A stretch of 64,000 bases of DNA from positions 544,764 through 608,763 of the forward strand of contig NZ_BDDE01000011.1 of assembly GCF_008327685.1 (NCBI RefSeq), written 5' to 3'. Below are positions 14,370 to 25,720 of the stretch, piece after piece. The notes below the pieces were generated by a model that was not told where the DNA came from, made no database searches, and saw only the letters and a program-made list of their open reading frames with translations. The stretch is from Actinomadura sp. K4S16. GTDB lineage: Bacteria; Actinomycetota; Actinomycetes; Streptosporangiales; Streptosporangiaceae. A program made the position numbers and the translations under genes. Each line of letters starts with the position of its first letter. The first letter of the stretch is position 1.

Positions 14370-15838
14370 GCCCGCGTCCTGTCCCACCAGCCGCGGAAGC
14401 TCTCGGCCGGCGGCGCGGGCAGGTCGCGGGCCTCCGTCCACTTGCCGAGCAGGCCGGGCAGGCGGCGGATCCGCCCGCCGCGCGACAGCAGCCGGGCCCA
14501 CCGGACGCCGCGCCGCACCGCCGCCTCGTGCCGGCGCGGGTCGCCCATCGTCCAGGCGAGGCCGCGCATCAGCGCCATCTCGGGGGTCGGGACGGGGCGC
14601 CGCCGCCGCGACTCGACCACCCTGCCGCGCAGGTGCACCAGCACGTCCGGGATGTCGATCTTCACGGGGCAGACGTCGGCGCAGGCGCCGCACAGCGTGG
14701 ACGCGTAGGGCAGCGAGGCGTCGGCGGCGCTCTCCACGCCCCGCATCAGCGGGGTGAGGACCGCGCCGATCGGGCCGGGGTGGACCGGCCCGTAGGGGCG
14801 CCCGCCCGTCCGCTCGTAGACGGGGCAGACGTTCTGGCAGGCCGAGCAGCGGATGCAGCGCAGGGCGGCACGGCCGACCTCGTCGGCGAGGGCGCGGGTG
14901 CGGCCGTTGTCGAGCAGGACGAGATGGAACTCGCGCGGCCCGTCGCCCGCCGTCACGCCCGTCCACGACGAGACGTACGGGGTCATCCGGTCGCCGGTCG
15001 ACGAGCGCGGAAGCAGCTGGAGGAACACCTCCATGTCATCCCATGTCGGGACGACCTTGTCGATACCGGCGACACTGATCAGCGTCTCGGGGAGCGTCAG
15101 GCACATCCGCGCGTTGCCCTCCGACTCCACCAGGACGACGGTGCCGGTCTCGGCGACCAGGAAGTTCGCGCCGGTGACCGCGACGCGGGCGCGCAGGAAC
15201 CGGTCGCGCAGGTGGGCGCGGGCGGCGGCGGCCAGCGCGGCGGGGTCGTCGGCGAGGCCGGGCCCGGCGGCGGGCACCGCGCGGCGGAGCAGCTCCGCGA
15301 TCTGCGCGCGGTCGCGGTGCGCGGCCGGGGACAGCAGGTGGGACGGCGCGTCCTCGCCGAGCTGCAGGACCATCTCGGCGACGGCGGTCTCGCGGACGGT
15401 GACGCCCGCGCGGGACAGCGCGTCGTTCAGGCCGATCTCCCGCGTCGTCGCGGACGCGGCCTTGACGACCTCCTTCGCGCCCGCCGCGCGGACCAGGCCG
15501 GTGACGACGCGGCGGGCCTCCGCGGCGTCCGCCGCCCAGTGCACGGTGCCGCCCGCCTCGGTGACGGCCCGCTCCAGCTCCTCCAGATGGGCGTCGAGGT
15601 CGAGGAGGGCGCCGTCCCCGATCGCGCGGCCGGCCTCGCGGAGGTCCTCCCAGTCGGCTGCCTCGGCCGCCGCGGCGGCCTCCCGCTCCCGCAGCGCGGC
15701 CGCCGCGCCGCGCAGGTTGCGGCGCAGCCGGGTGTCGGCCAGTTCCGGCCGCGCGGCGGCGGCGAACTTCGGCCTCGGCGGCCGGGCGGGCCCGCTCCTC
15801 CCCGGGGAGGGCGCCGCCCCCGGCGGTGAGGCCGTCAT
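14366..15838 (-). CDS. lutB: Lactate utilisation iron-sulphur protein B (LutB)
   Basis: A 490-residue protein with an N-terminal LUD domain (AVTGANFLVAETGTVVLVESEGNARMCLTLPE near residues 225-260) and a C-terminal double [4Fe-4S] ferredoxin segment: CIRCSACQNVCPVY and CGACADVCPVKIDIP. It passes electrons during lactate oxidation in the LutABC complex. A ~30-residue Pro/Ala/Gly-rich N-terminal extension precedes the normal start of the family. Both ends are coupled by ATGA overlaps, to lutA upstream and lutC downstream. All eight cluster cysteines are present, so it should be functional. Confidence 0.93.
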   Translation of the reverse strand: MTASPPGAAPSPGRSGPARPPRPKFAAAARPELADTRLRRNLRGAAAALREREAAAAAEAADWEDLREAGRAIGDGALLDLDAHLEELERAVTEAGGTVHWAADAAEARRVVTGLVRAAGAKEVVKAASATTREIGLNDALSRAGVTVRETAVAEMVLQLGEDAPSHLLSPAAHRDRAQIAELLRRAVPAAGPGLADDPAALAAAARAHLRDRFLRARVAVTGANFLVAETGTVVLVESEGNARMCLTLPETLISVAGIDKVVPTWDDMEVFLQLLPRSSTGDRMTPYVSSWTGVTAGDGPREFHLVLLDNGRTRALADEVGRAALRCIRCSACQNVCPVYERTGGRPYGPVHPGPIGAVLTPLMRGVESAADASLPYASTLCGACADVCPVKIDIPDVLVHLRGRVVESRRRRPVPTPEMALMRGLAWTMGDPRRHEAAVRRGVRWARLLSRGGRIRRLPGLLGKWTEARDLPAPPAESFRGWWDRTRA

Positions 15839-16563
15839 GCCGGCCCCGTCTCGGCGAGGATCTCGGCCAGGTGCATCGTCCGGACGCCGCCGCGCAGCCG
15901 CGAAAGCGCGCCGCCGATGTGGGCCAGGCACGCGTCGTCGACGGCGCAGACCACGTCGGCGCCGGTGCCGCGGATGTGCCTGACCTTGTCGGCCACCATC
16001 GCGACCGACACGTCCGCGTTCTTCATCGCGAACGCGCCGCCGAACCCGCAGCACTCGCCGGCGGACGGCAGGTCGACCAGGTCAAGGCCGCGCACCGCGC
16101 GCAGCAGCCGCACCGGCCGGTCGCCGACGCCGAGGGTGCGCAGGGACCGGCAGGACGGGTGGTAGGCGACCCGGTGCGGGAAGTACGCGCCGACGTCGGT
16201 GACCCCCAGGACGTCGATGAGGAACTCCGTCAGCTCGTAGACGGCGAGGCCCTCGGCGGCGCGGGCCAGGCCGGGGTCGCGGGCCCCCCGGGCGATCTTC
16301 GGGTAGTCGTCGCGGACGGTCGCGGCGCACGACGCGGACGGCGCCACCACGACCTCGCAGCCCTCGAACGCGGCGGCGTGGGAGCGGGCGAGCGCGGCGG
16401 CCTCGCGGTGGTAGCCGGCCGTCCAGTGGATCTGGCCGCAGCAGCCCTGCCCCGGCGGGAACGCCACCTCGTGGCCGAGCCGCTCCAGCAGCGCGGTCAC
16501 GGCCTTCGCGGTGCCGGGGAACAGCACGTCGTCGAAGCACGCGACGGACAGCGCGACCCGCAC
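15835..16563 (-). CDS. lutA: Lactate utilisation protein A (LutA, CCG-domain Fe-S oxidoreductase)
   Basis: A 242-residue protein with two cysteine-rich CCG domains (CCGQIHW near residue 40 and CCGFGGAFA near residue 170), as in LutA/GlpC/HdrB-type subunits. It is the third component of the lactate oxidation complex. I choose the GTG at 16563 because a GGGGGAG Shine-Dalgarno sits 8 bases away and the protein then begins VRVALSVACFDD as other LutA proteins do; a GTG at 16572 is also possible. It is first in the operon, so the promoter lies in the 277-bp gap up to the DUF5999 gene. No GntR-type LutR is adjacent. Confidence 0.9.
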   Translation of the reverse strand: MRVALSVACFDDVLFPGTAKAVTALLERLGHEVAFPPGQGCCGQIHWTAGYHREAAALARSHAAAFEGCEVVVAPSASCAATVRDDYPKIARGARDPGLARAAEGLAVYELTEFLIDVLGVTDVGAYFPHRVAYHPSCRSLRTLGVGDRPVRLLRAVRGLDLVDLPSAGECCGFGGAFAMKNADVSVAMVADKVRHIRGTGADVVCAVDDACLAHIGGALSRLRGGVRTMHLAEILAETGPA

Positions 16564-16840
16564 CGGCCTCACTCCCCCAACCCCGCAGAGCCCGTCCCCC
16601 GCCGAACATCGTAGGGGTTTCAGGCTCCGGCGGCGTGTCGTTCTCCGTCCGTTACCGCGCCGGGGGGACCCTACTGCGTGGCACCCCGGAGTGGGAGGGA
16701 TCACACCCGTCCGGTACTCCGGTACCAATGGACAACCGTCCCAACGGGCTATGGCCGGTGGGGGCGAACCACTCCACACTGGGGTGCGTCAGAAAAGGAA
16801 AGCACCACGACCGACCAGTAGTTGAGACCGGAGGCACGCC

Positions 16841-17044
16841 ATGTGCCCGCACCAGCCGCCTTGTCCCTCCCACGACGCACCCGACCGCGACGCCGCCCGC
16901 ACGCTGGCCTCGCACCCCGAACAGGGGTGGAGCCTGCTGTGCAACGGGGTCGTGCTGTTCGAGGACACCGGTGAGCTGCTGCCCGACGGGGGAGTCATCG
17001 CGCCGCACCGGCCGACGGACGCGCAGGCCACGTCCGCCGCTTGA
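16841..17044 (+). CDS. DUF5999 family protein
   Basis: A 67-residue protein common in Streptomyces and relatives. The conserved start MCPHQPPCPS and the core HPEQGWSLLCNGVVLFEDTG followed by ELLPDGGVIAPHRP identify the family. Three cysteines in the first 30 residues may bind metal. Function is unknown. It has a GGAGG Shine-Dalgarno at 16830-16834 and stands alone between lutA, divergent, and a convergent hydrolase gene with a terminator hairpin between them. Confidence 0.85.
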   Translation: MCPHQPPCPSHDAPDRDAARTLASHPEQGWSLLCNGVVLFEDTGELLPDGGVIAPHRPTDAQATSAA

Positions 17045-17112
17045 GCGGGTCTCCACGGGGGACTAGTTCAAACGGGTGATCATCCTCGGGGGCACGCCCG
17101 CCCACCACCGGC

Positions 17113-17137
17113 CTCTGGGCCCGCACCGGGCCCGGAG
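17113..17137. terminator. Hairpin terminator between DUF5999 gene and hydrolase
   Basis: An 11-bp stem with one G-T pair (17113-17123 with 17127-17137), including GGGCCCG and CGGGCCC, around a 3-base loop, between convergent genes. Confidence 0.6.
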
Positions 17138-17142
17138 CGACC

Positions 17143-17760
17143 CTACTCCCGGCCCGTCCGCACCGGACGGGCCGCCCACCTTCTCAGCCACGGCTCCACC
17201 GCCCGGCCGACCGCCGCGGGGTCCTTGTTCAGGTCGTGCCGCTCCCCCGCCAGCACCGCGACCTCGGCCGCGTCCGCCGGATCGGGGACGCCGAACGGGT
17301 CGCGGTCGCCGTTGACGACGAGGACCTCCACCCCCGCCGACCGCAGCTCGTCCACCCGGGTCTTCTCGGGCCTGCCCGGCGGGTGCAGCGGGAACGCCAG
17401 CGCCACCACGCCCGCCGCCCCGGCCGCCGCCGCCGTCCGGCACGCCACCCGCGCGCCGTTGCTGCGGCCGCCCTGCACCAGCGGGACGTCCCCGAACCTC
17501 TCCCGCAGGACCGCGACGACCTCCAGCCACGCCTCGTCCTGCTTGGCCGCCGGGCCGGGCGCCCGCCGCCCGGCGAGCCGGAACGGCTGCGTCACCCGCG
17601 CGACGGCGCCGCCGAGCGCGAGCGCCTCCGCCCGCACCGCCAGCAGGTCGGCCGCCTCCACTCCCCCGTTCGACCCGTGCGTCAGCACCAGCAGGAACGC
17701 GGGGTCGTCCACCTCGTCGAGCACCACCTCGGCGGGCCCGTGCGCCGTCGCGACCTTCAT
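17143..17760 (-). CDS. Alpha/beta hydrolase (KANL3/Tex30-like)
   Basis: A 205-residue alpha/beta hydrolase. It has the oxyanion strand LVLTHGSNGG near residues 28-37, the nucleophile elbow GGRSNGARVA, the acid in VVNGDRDPFG and a late histidine in GERHDLNKDP, giving a full Ser-Asp-His triad. The short form without a lid matches the KANL3/Tex30 or dienelactone-like family, whose substrates are mostly unknown. The ATG at 17760 is about 50 bp from the divergent PPOX gene start, so both promoters share a very short gap. Confidence 0.8.
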   Translation of the reverse strand: MKVATAHGPAEVVLDEVDDPAFLLVLTHGSNGGVEAADLLAVRAEALALGGAVARVTQPFRLAGRRAPGPAAKQDEAWLEVVAVLRERFGDVPLVQGGRSNGARVACRTAAAAGAAGVVALAFPLHPPGRPEKTRVDELRSAGVEVLVVNGDRDPFGVPDPADAAEVAVLAGERHDLNKDPAAVGRAVEPWLRRWAARPVRTGRE

Positions 17761-17811
17761 GTGACTCAAGGTAGCGGCCGCGCCGGCCGGCCCGTGCGGC
17801 AGACTGGCCCC

Positions 17812-18237
17812 ATGCAGAGGATGACCGAGAGCGAGTGGCGCGCGTTCGTCATGGAGGGCACCCGCACCGGCAAGGCCGGCGTGACCCGCAAGGACGGGAC
17901 GCCGCACGTCACCCCGGTCTGGTTCGTCCTCGACGGGGACGACGTGCTGTTCAACACCGGCCGCCACAGCGTCAAGGGACGCGTCCTCGCCCGCGACCCG
18001 CGCGTGTCCATCTGCGTCGACGACCAGGCCCCGCCCTACTCGTACGTCCTGCTCCAGGCCGAGGCGACGCTGGTCGAGGACCTGGACGAGGTGCTCCGCT
18101 GGGCGACCGCCATCGGCGGCCGCTACATGGGCGCCGACCGGGCCGAGGAGTTCGGCCGGCGCAACGCGGTGCCCACCGAGTACCTCGTCCGCGCCCGCAT
18201 CACCAAGGTGATCGCCGAGCGCGCCATCGCCGAGTAG
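17812..18237 (+). CDS. PPOX class F420-dependent or flavin-dependent oxidoreductase
   Basis: A 141-residue split-barrel protein of the pyridoxamine-phosphate-oxidase superfamily. Landmarks are FVMEGTRTGKAGVTRKDGTPHVTPVWFVLDGDDVLF and GRVLARDPRVSICVDDQAPPYSYVLLQ, which resemble actinobacterial F420-binding reductases. The cofactor cannot be settled by eye. I chose the ATG at 17812; another ATG at 17821 is in frame, and no clear Shine-Dalgarno precedes either, so the transcript may be leaderless. Its stop touches the stop of the convergent TPR gene with no gap. Confidence 0.78.
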   Translation: MQRMTESEWRAFVMEGTRTGKAGVTRKDGTPHVTPVWFVLDGDDVLFNTGRHSVKGRVLARDPRVSICVDDQAPPYSYVLLQAEATLVEDLDEVLRWATAIGGRYMGADRAEEFGRRNAVPTEYLVRARITKVIAERAIAE

Positions 18238-19356
18238 CTAGCCCTCGGTCCAGTCCGGGACGGGCGTGCCCATCGCCAGCCGGAACCGCTCCGCGAAGCT
18301 CTCGTGCAGCAGCGGGCCCCACGGGTAGCCGCTCGGCACCCGCACAGCCCTGCCGAGGGTCTCGTTGGACTCGCCCGCCCGGCGCTCGGCGTACCGGGCG
18401 GCGAGCAGCGCGTACATGTGGTCGAGGGCCCCGAACGCCTCCCCGGCCAGGGCCGGGAGCGTCCCGTCCGACACGGCCTGCTCGACGACCGGCTCCCACC
18501 ACAGGTCGCCGGGGTCGCCGTCGTCCTCGGCGTCGCCGAAGTCGCGGCGCAGCCGCGCCCGCACCTGGCCCGCGGTGCCGGGGTCGGTGAGCCCGCGCCG
18601 CCACACCTCGCCGGCCTCGGCGCCCCGCCCCCGCAGCGGCAGCGTCCGCGCCAGCAGCTCGGTGGCCAGCGGCCCGACCTCCGGGTCGGGCGGCTCCTCC
18701 CCCAGCGCCGCGCCGAACGCGCCGATCGCCTGGTCGAGGTAGGAGATGCCGAGCGCGACGGCGAGCCGGGAGTGGGCGTAGGGGGCGGTACCCCGGTCGA
18801 TCAGCCTGAGCCCGGCGGTCAGGACCCGCTGCGCCCGCGCGGGCTCGTCGCGCTCCAGCAGCCGCTGCGCGAGGTCGTGCGCGGCGGGCGGCCCGTACTC
18901 GGCGTCCCCGGTCGCGATCACCGCCTCCCAGTGGCCGCGGGCGGTGTCGAAGTCGCCGGCGTCGTCGGCGATGCGGGCGAGGGCCAGGTGGGCGGGCGGC
19001 AGGTAGGCGGGGTTGCCGAAGTCGACAACGACCCGCCAGGCGGGCGCCGCCAACTCGTGCTCGCCGGCCCGCTCGTGGGTGAGGGCCAGGTGGTAGGCGG
19101 CGCGCGGCCCGTACTCGGGGTCGGCCGTGGCGATCGCCGCCCGGTCGGCCTCCCTGGCGCGCTCCACATGCCCGGCGTCGTCCAGGACGACCGCCAGCCC
19201 CAGCGCCGCCTGCGCCCGGAAGGGGGTGTCGCCCAGCGCGAGCACCCTCTCGAACAGCAGCGCGGCCCGCTCCGCCTCACCGTTCTCGGCGAGGCCGCGG
19301 GCCTCCTCGCACAGTCGCGCCGCGTCGTCGGACACGGCGTCCAGGGACTCGCTCAT
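18238..19356 (-). CDS. Tetratricopeptide-repeat protein
   Basis: A 372-residue soluble protein. Residues ~10-215 consist of TPR-like helical pairs with recurring Ala at the packing positions (AERAALLFERVLALGDTPFRAQAALGLAVVLDDAGHVERA, then GPRAAYHLALTHERAGEHELA and LPPAHLALARIADDAGDFDTARGHW in turn). The second half is acidic and Trp-containing (DPGDLWWEPVVEQAVSDG, VPDWTEG) and has no obvious domain. TPR proteins act as scaffolds; the partner here is unknown. No signal peptide. It stands alone: PPOX converges on its end, and a long gene-free stretch lies upstream. Confidence 0.7.
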   Translation of the reverse strand: MSESLDAVSDDAARLCEEARGLAENGEAERAALLFERVLALGDTPFRAQAALGLAVVLDDAGHVERAREADRAAIATADPEYGPRAAYHLALTHERAGEHELAAPAWRVVVDFGNPAYLPPAHLALARIADDAGDFDTARGHWEAVIATGDAEYGPPAAHDLAQRLLERDEPARAQRVLTAGLRLIDRGTAPYAHSRLAVALGISYLDQAIGAFGAALGEEPPDPEVGPLATELLARTLPLRGRGAEAGEVWRRGLTDPGTAGQVRARLRRDFGDAEDDGDPGDLWWEPVVEQAVSDGTLPALAGEAFGALDHMYALLAARYAERRAGESNETLGRAVRVPSGYPWGPLLHESFAERFRLAMGTPVPDWTEG

Positions 19357-19439
19357 CGCTCTTCTGCCCTCTGGGGGTCGGGATCAGCAGAAGCGTAGCG
19401 ACAGGCCCCCACCCCCGTCCCGCCCCGACACCCCGAAAT

Positions 19440-19769
19440 CCCGCCATGATCACAAATCCGTCCCCGAACCCGTCCCCGCCCCTGGCGCATGCCGCCGAGC
19501 CATCAACTCCAGGCCTCCGTGAACGCCCGATCCGCCCAGCCGGCCCCGGCACCGCGCGAACGGCCCTCGACCGTAAGCGCTCCAAGCCTTCGCGGTCACC
19601 GCCGAACGCGCTCAAGTATCAGGAGCGGACGCGAACGGCGCCCAGCCACCACCCCAGCCTTCGGCGACCCGAGCTACCGCGATCGCGTCCGAAGGCAGGT
19701 TCGAGCGAAGCAAGAACCTGATCGCGCAGCGAGCCGCAAGGCGAGACGAAGCGATGCCAGCGATCGCAC
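19440..19769. repeat. Gene-free stretch with repeat-like structure
   Basis: The gap 19357-19829 has no convincing gene. It contains a CGCGATCGCG palindrome at 19678-19687, an inverted pair CAGGTTC (19696-19702) / GAACCTG (19714-19720), and a second GCGATCGC-like block near 19760. Base composition is lower in GC than the flanking genes. The layout resembles a dispersed intergenic repeat, but only one copy is in the window. Confidence 0.35.
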
Positions 19770-19816
19770 GTGGGCTTTGGGCTGAGGCGCCCCAGGCGCC
19801 TCAGCCCAAAGCCCAC
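19770..19816 (-). terminator. Perfect 22-bp hairpin downstream of gcvP
   Basis: Positions 19770-19791 and 19795-19816 are exact inverted copies with a 3-base loop, 14 bp beyond the gcvP stop. On the minus strand it should terminate gcvP. The length and perfection exceed the usual terminator in this window. Confidence 0.8.
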
Positions 19817-19829
19817 AAATAAACACTGC

Positions 19830-22700
<2,871 letters not shown>

Positions 22701-22762
22701 GGAAGGCCTCCTGGCTGCTGCGGTCGCTCAGGTGCGCCGCCGGCGCGGGCCGGCGGGCCGGT

Positions 22763-22958
22763 CTCCCCCTCTGTCATCGGCACCTGAGAGCTTCACCCGC
22801 GCGGCGGGGTTTCCCCTTCGGTGAGCCGCCCTTCCCCGCGCGCGGGGATCGACGCCTGCTTTCCAGAGGTGCCTCGTCCGCGCGGTCCTTTTGCCTGAGA
22901 GGTTCCGGGGAGGTTGCCCCTTCGGCGCCCCACGCTGGCGGCGTGGGGTCTCTCCCGC
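22763..22958 (-). ncRNA. Tandem glycine riboswitch
   Basis: Read on the minus strand, two aptamers occur in a row. The first holds CGCCGAAGGGGCAA, CTCAGGCAAAAGGACC and CTCTGGAAAG. The second holds CACCGAAGGGGAAA and CTCTCAGGTGCCGATGACAG, ending in AGAGGGGGA. These are the conserved cores of the two glycine aptamers. It ends about 60 bp before gcvP and should turn gcvP on when glycine is plentiful. Confidence 0.93.
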
Positions 22959-23238
22959 ACAGGGTCGACGGCATGTCCTAGGACGAACCCTACCCAAAGG
23001 CGCGTCCACCGGGTGGTTCCGGCCCGCCGCAAGGGCCGAGCCCTTCCGGCGCCCGGGGTCTACCGGCGAGTACCATGTGCTCACCCACCTGGGACGGGAG
23101 GGGCTCGGGCCGCACGGGGGCGGGGAGATGAGGCTGCGGGATGGACGCGCGTCCCGGCGGCGCTCCGCCGACTCGACGGCGCGCCGCCGGGTCTGGGACG
23201 CTGGCCACGATGACGGATGGCCGGAGCGGCGGTACGGC

Positions 23239-25716
23239 GTGACACAGACCCACGACGGCGCGGTGCGCCCGGCGCCGGGGGCGTCCGCCGGCGTCCCCGT
23301 CGAGGAGCCCGCCCAGCCCGACCGGATCCGCCGCCCGTCCGACGCCTTCCGGTTCGCGGCGTCCGTCGTGGGGCTGGCGGCGGTCATGCTGCTGGTGTCG
23401 ATCGCGCAGCAGACGACGCACGGCCTCCAGACCGACATCGCGCAGGGCACCGCGCACGCGCCCCGGCCGCTGCTGACGCTGGCGACGCTGGTGTCCAGCT
23501 TCGGGGTGCTCGCCGTGCCGATCGCGTTCGGGATCGAGCGGCTGTTCCACAAGGACGGGACGCGGGTCGCGATCGCGCTGCTCGCCGCGATGATCGCGTT
23601 CGGCGTCACGGTGGGCCTGGACGACCTGGTGGTGCGGGCCGCGCCGGGGGGCGTGCTCGACTCGCTGATCTGGGGCGGCACCGAGACCGCGCCGGTGCAC
23701 ACCGACATCGCGCCGGTCATCGCGTTCGTCAGCGCGGTCGGGATGGCGGGCCGCGCCCGCTGGCAGGCCGCCACCTGGACCATGATCGGGCTGGCGGCGC
23801 TGACCGGGCTGACCGCGTCGTACGCCTCCGTGGCCGCGCTGGCGGCCACCTACCTGCTGGGCCGCGCCATCGGCCACGGCACCCTCTACGCGGTCGGGAC
23901 GCCGAACCCGCGCCCGTCCGGCAGGACCGTGGTGGCCGCGCTCGAACGGCTCGGCCTGCGGCCCGAGCGGGCGGCGCGGCTGGACGGCTCCGGGGAGGGC
24001 ACCGACCAGACGCGCCGGTACGGCGTCGTCCTCGCCGACCGCCCGCGGGGCGGGACCGGCGCCCGGCTCCCGGCGCGGCGCGGGCCGCACGGCGAGTGGG
24101 ACGTGGAGGTCCGCGTCCTCGACCGCGACCAGCAGACCGCCGGGCTGCTCTACCGCGTCTGGCGGCTGCTGCGGCTGCGCGGCGACACGACCGGGCGGAC
24201 GCTGCGCTCGCTCCGCCGCTCCCTCGAGCTGGAGTCGCTGACGGCGTACGCGCTGGACGCGGCGGGCGCCCGGACGCCGCGGCTCGCCGGCACCTGCGAG
24301 GTCGGCACCGAGGCGGCGCTGCTGGCCTACGAGCACGTGCCGGGGCGGCGGCTCGGGGACGTCCCCGACGACGAGGTCACCGACGCGCTGCTCACGGACG
24401 TGTGGCGGCAGTTCCGGGCGCTGCAGGCGGGGCGGATCGCGCACCGGCGGCTGGAGGGCGGGGCGGTCCTGGTCGGCGACGACGGCCGCGCCTACCTGAC
24501 CGACCTGCGGTCCGGGGAGACGGCGGCGGGTGACCTGGCGCTCCGCCTCGACCTCGCCCAGCTGCTCACGACCCTGGCGCTGCGGGCGGGGCCGGAGCGG
24601 GCGGTCCGGACGGCGGCGTCCGTGCTGGGCGAGGAGGCCCTCGGCGGGGCGGTGCCGCTGCTGCAGCGGGTGGCGCTGTCCCGGGCGACGCGCACGGCCC
24701 TCCGGCACCACAAGGACCTGCTCACCCGCATCCGCGAGCAGATCGTCCGGCTGAAGCCGGAGACCGAGGCGGCCCCCGCCAACCTGGAGCGCTTCCGGCC
24801 CCGGACCATCGTCAGCATCGTGGCGCTGTCGATCGCGGCCTACATCGTCATCCCGCAGGTGACGAGCCTGGACATCGGCCGCCTGGCGGCCACGGCGAGC
24901 TGGCACTGGGTGGCGGCGGCGCTCGGGGCGGCGGCGCTCACCTACGTGGCCGCCGCGTTCATGCTGATGGGGTTCGTCCCGGAGCGCCTGCCGCTGTGGC
25001 GGACGGTCCTGGTGCAGCTGGCAGCGTCGTTCGTGAAGCTGGTCGCGCCCGCGGCCGTGGGCGGCGTCGCGGTCAACACCCGCTACCTGCAGCGCACGGG
25101 CGTCCGGCCGGCCCTCGCCGTCGCGAGCGTGGGCGCGTCCCAGCTCGTCGGCATGGTCATCCACATCCTGCTGCTGGTGCTGTTCGGGTTCCTGACCGGC
25201 TCGACGGCGAAGGCGACGCAGGACCTCGCCCCCTCCCGGACGATCATGTTCGCGGTGCTGGGGCTGGGGCTGCTCGCCGGGCTGGCGCTGACCGTGCCGC
25301 GGGTGCGGCGGGTGGTCGCCTCGCGGCTGAGGGCCATGTTCTCGGGCGTGGTGCCGCGCCTGGTGGACGTCCTGCAGTCCCCGCGGAAGCTGGCCACCGG
25401 GATGGGCGGCACGCTGCTGCTGACGCTGGCGTTCACCCTGTGCCTGGACGCCTCGGTCCGGGCGTTCGGCGGGTCGCTGCCGTGGACGACGGTGGTGCTG
25501 GTGTTCCTGACCGCGAACGCGGTCGGATCCGCGGCGCCGACGCCGGGCGGGCTCGGCGCCGTCGAGGGCGCCCTCACCCTGGCGCTGACGATCTCGGGGC
25601 TGACGGCGGAGACGGCGACATCGGCGGTGCTGCTCTACCGGCTGCTGACGCTGTGGCTGCCGGTGCTGCCGGGCTGGGGGGCGTTCGCGTTCCTGCAGCG
25701 CAAGGAGGCGCTCTGA
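23239..25716 (+). CDS. Membrane / kinase-like / flippase (LPG synthase TM region) fusion protein
   Basis: An 825-residue three-part membrane protein. Residues ~35-200 are an N-terminal block of hydrophobic helices. Residues ~210-500 are kinase-like (LLAYEHVPGRRLGDVPDDEV, then HRRLEGGAVLVGDDGRAYLTDLRSG) but the catalytic-loop Asp is Arg, so this is probably a pseudokinase. Residues ~520-825 match the UPF0104/YbhN flippase-like domain (VKLVAPAAVGGVAVNTRYLQRTG, AAPTPGGLGAVEGALTLAL). It may move a lipid-linked substrate. The GTG at 23239 is chosen because the sequence upstream looks non-coding in composition; an ATG at 23128 is in frame and would add 37 residues. It diverges from gcvP and converges on a MerR gene. 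Confidence 0.8.
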   Translation: MTQTHDGAVRPAPGASAGVPVEEPAQPDRIRRPSDAFRFAASVVGLAAVMLLVSIAQQTTHGLQTDIAQGTAHAPRPLLTLATLVSSFGVLAVPIAFGIERLFHKDGTRVAIALLAAMIAFGVTVGLDDLVVRAAPGGVLDSLIWGGTETAPVHTDIAPVIAFVSAVGMAGRARWQAATWTMIGLAALTGLTASYASVAALAATYLLGRAIGHGTLYAVGTPNPRPSGRTVVAALERLGLRPERAARLDGSGEGTDQTRRYGVVLADRPRGGTGARLPARRGPHGEWDVEVRVLDRDQQTAGLLYRVWRLLRLRGDTTGRTLRSLRRSLELESLTAYALDAAGARTPRLAGTCEVGTEAALLAYEHVPGRRLGDVPDDEVTDALLTDVWRQFRALQAGRIAHRRLEGGAVLVGDDGRAYLTDLRSGETAAGDLALRLDLAQLLTTLALRAGPERAVRTAASVLGEEALGGAVPLLQRVALSRATRTALRHHKDLLTRIREQIVRLKPETEAAPANLERFRPRTIVSIVALSIAAYIVIPQVTSLDIGRLAATASWHWVAAALGAAALTYVAAAFMLMGFVPERLPLWRTVLVQLAASFVKLVAPAAVGGVAVNTRYLQRTGVRPALAVASVGASQLVGMVIHILLLVLFGFLTGSTAKATQDLAPSRTIMFAVLGLGLLAGLALTVPRVRRVVASRLRAMFSGVVPRLVDVLQSPRKLATGMGGTLLLTLAFTLCLDASVRAFGGSLPWTTVVLVFLTANAVGSAAPTPGGLGAVEGALTLALTISGLTAETATSAVLLYRLLTLWLPVLPGWGAFAFLQRKEAL

Positions 25717-25720
25717 GGCG

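Noticed and set aside
19619..19816. Short minus-strand frame (65 codons) in the repeat-like block
   Set aside because: Its N terminus lies within the terminator hairpin and there is no Shine-Dalgarno. It is likely a chance frame in a repeat.
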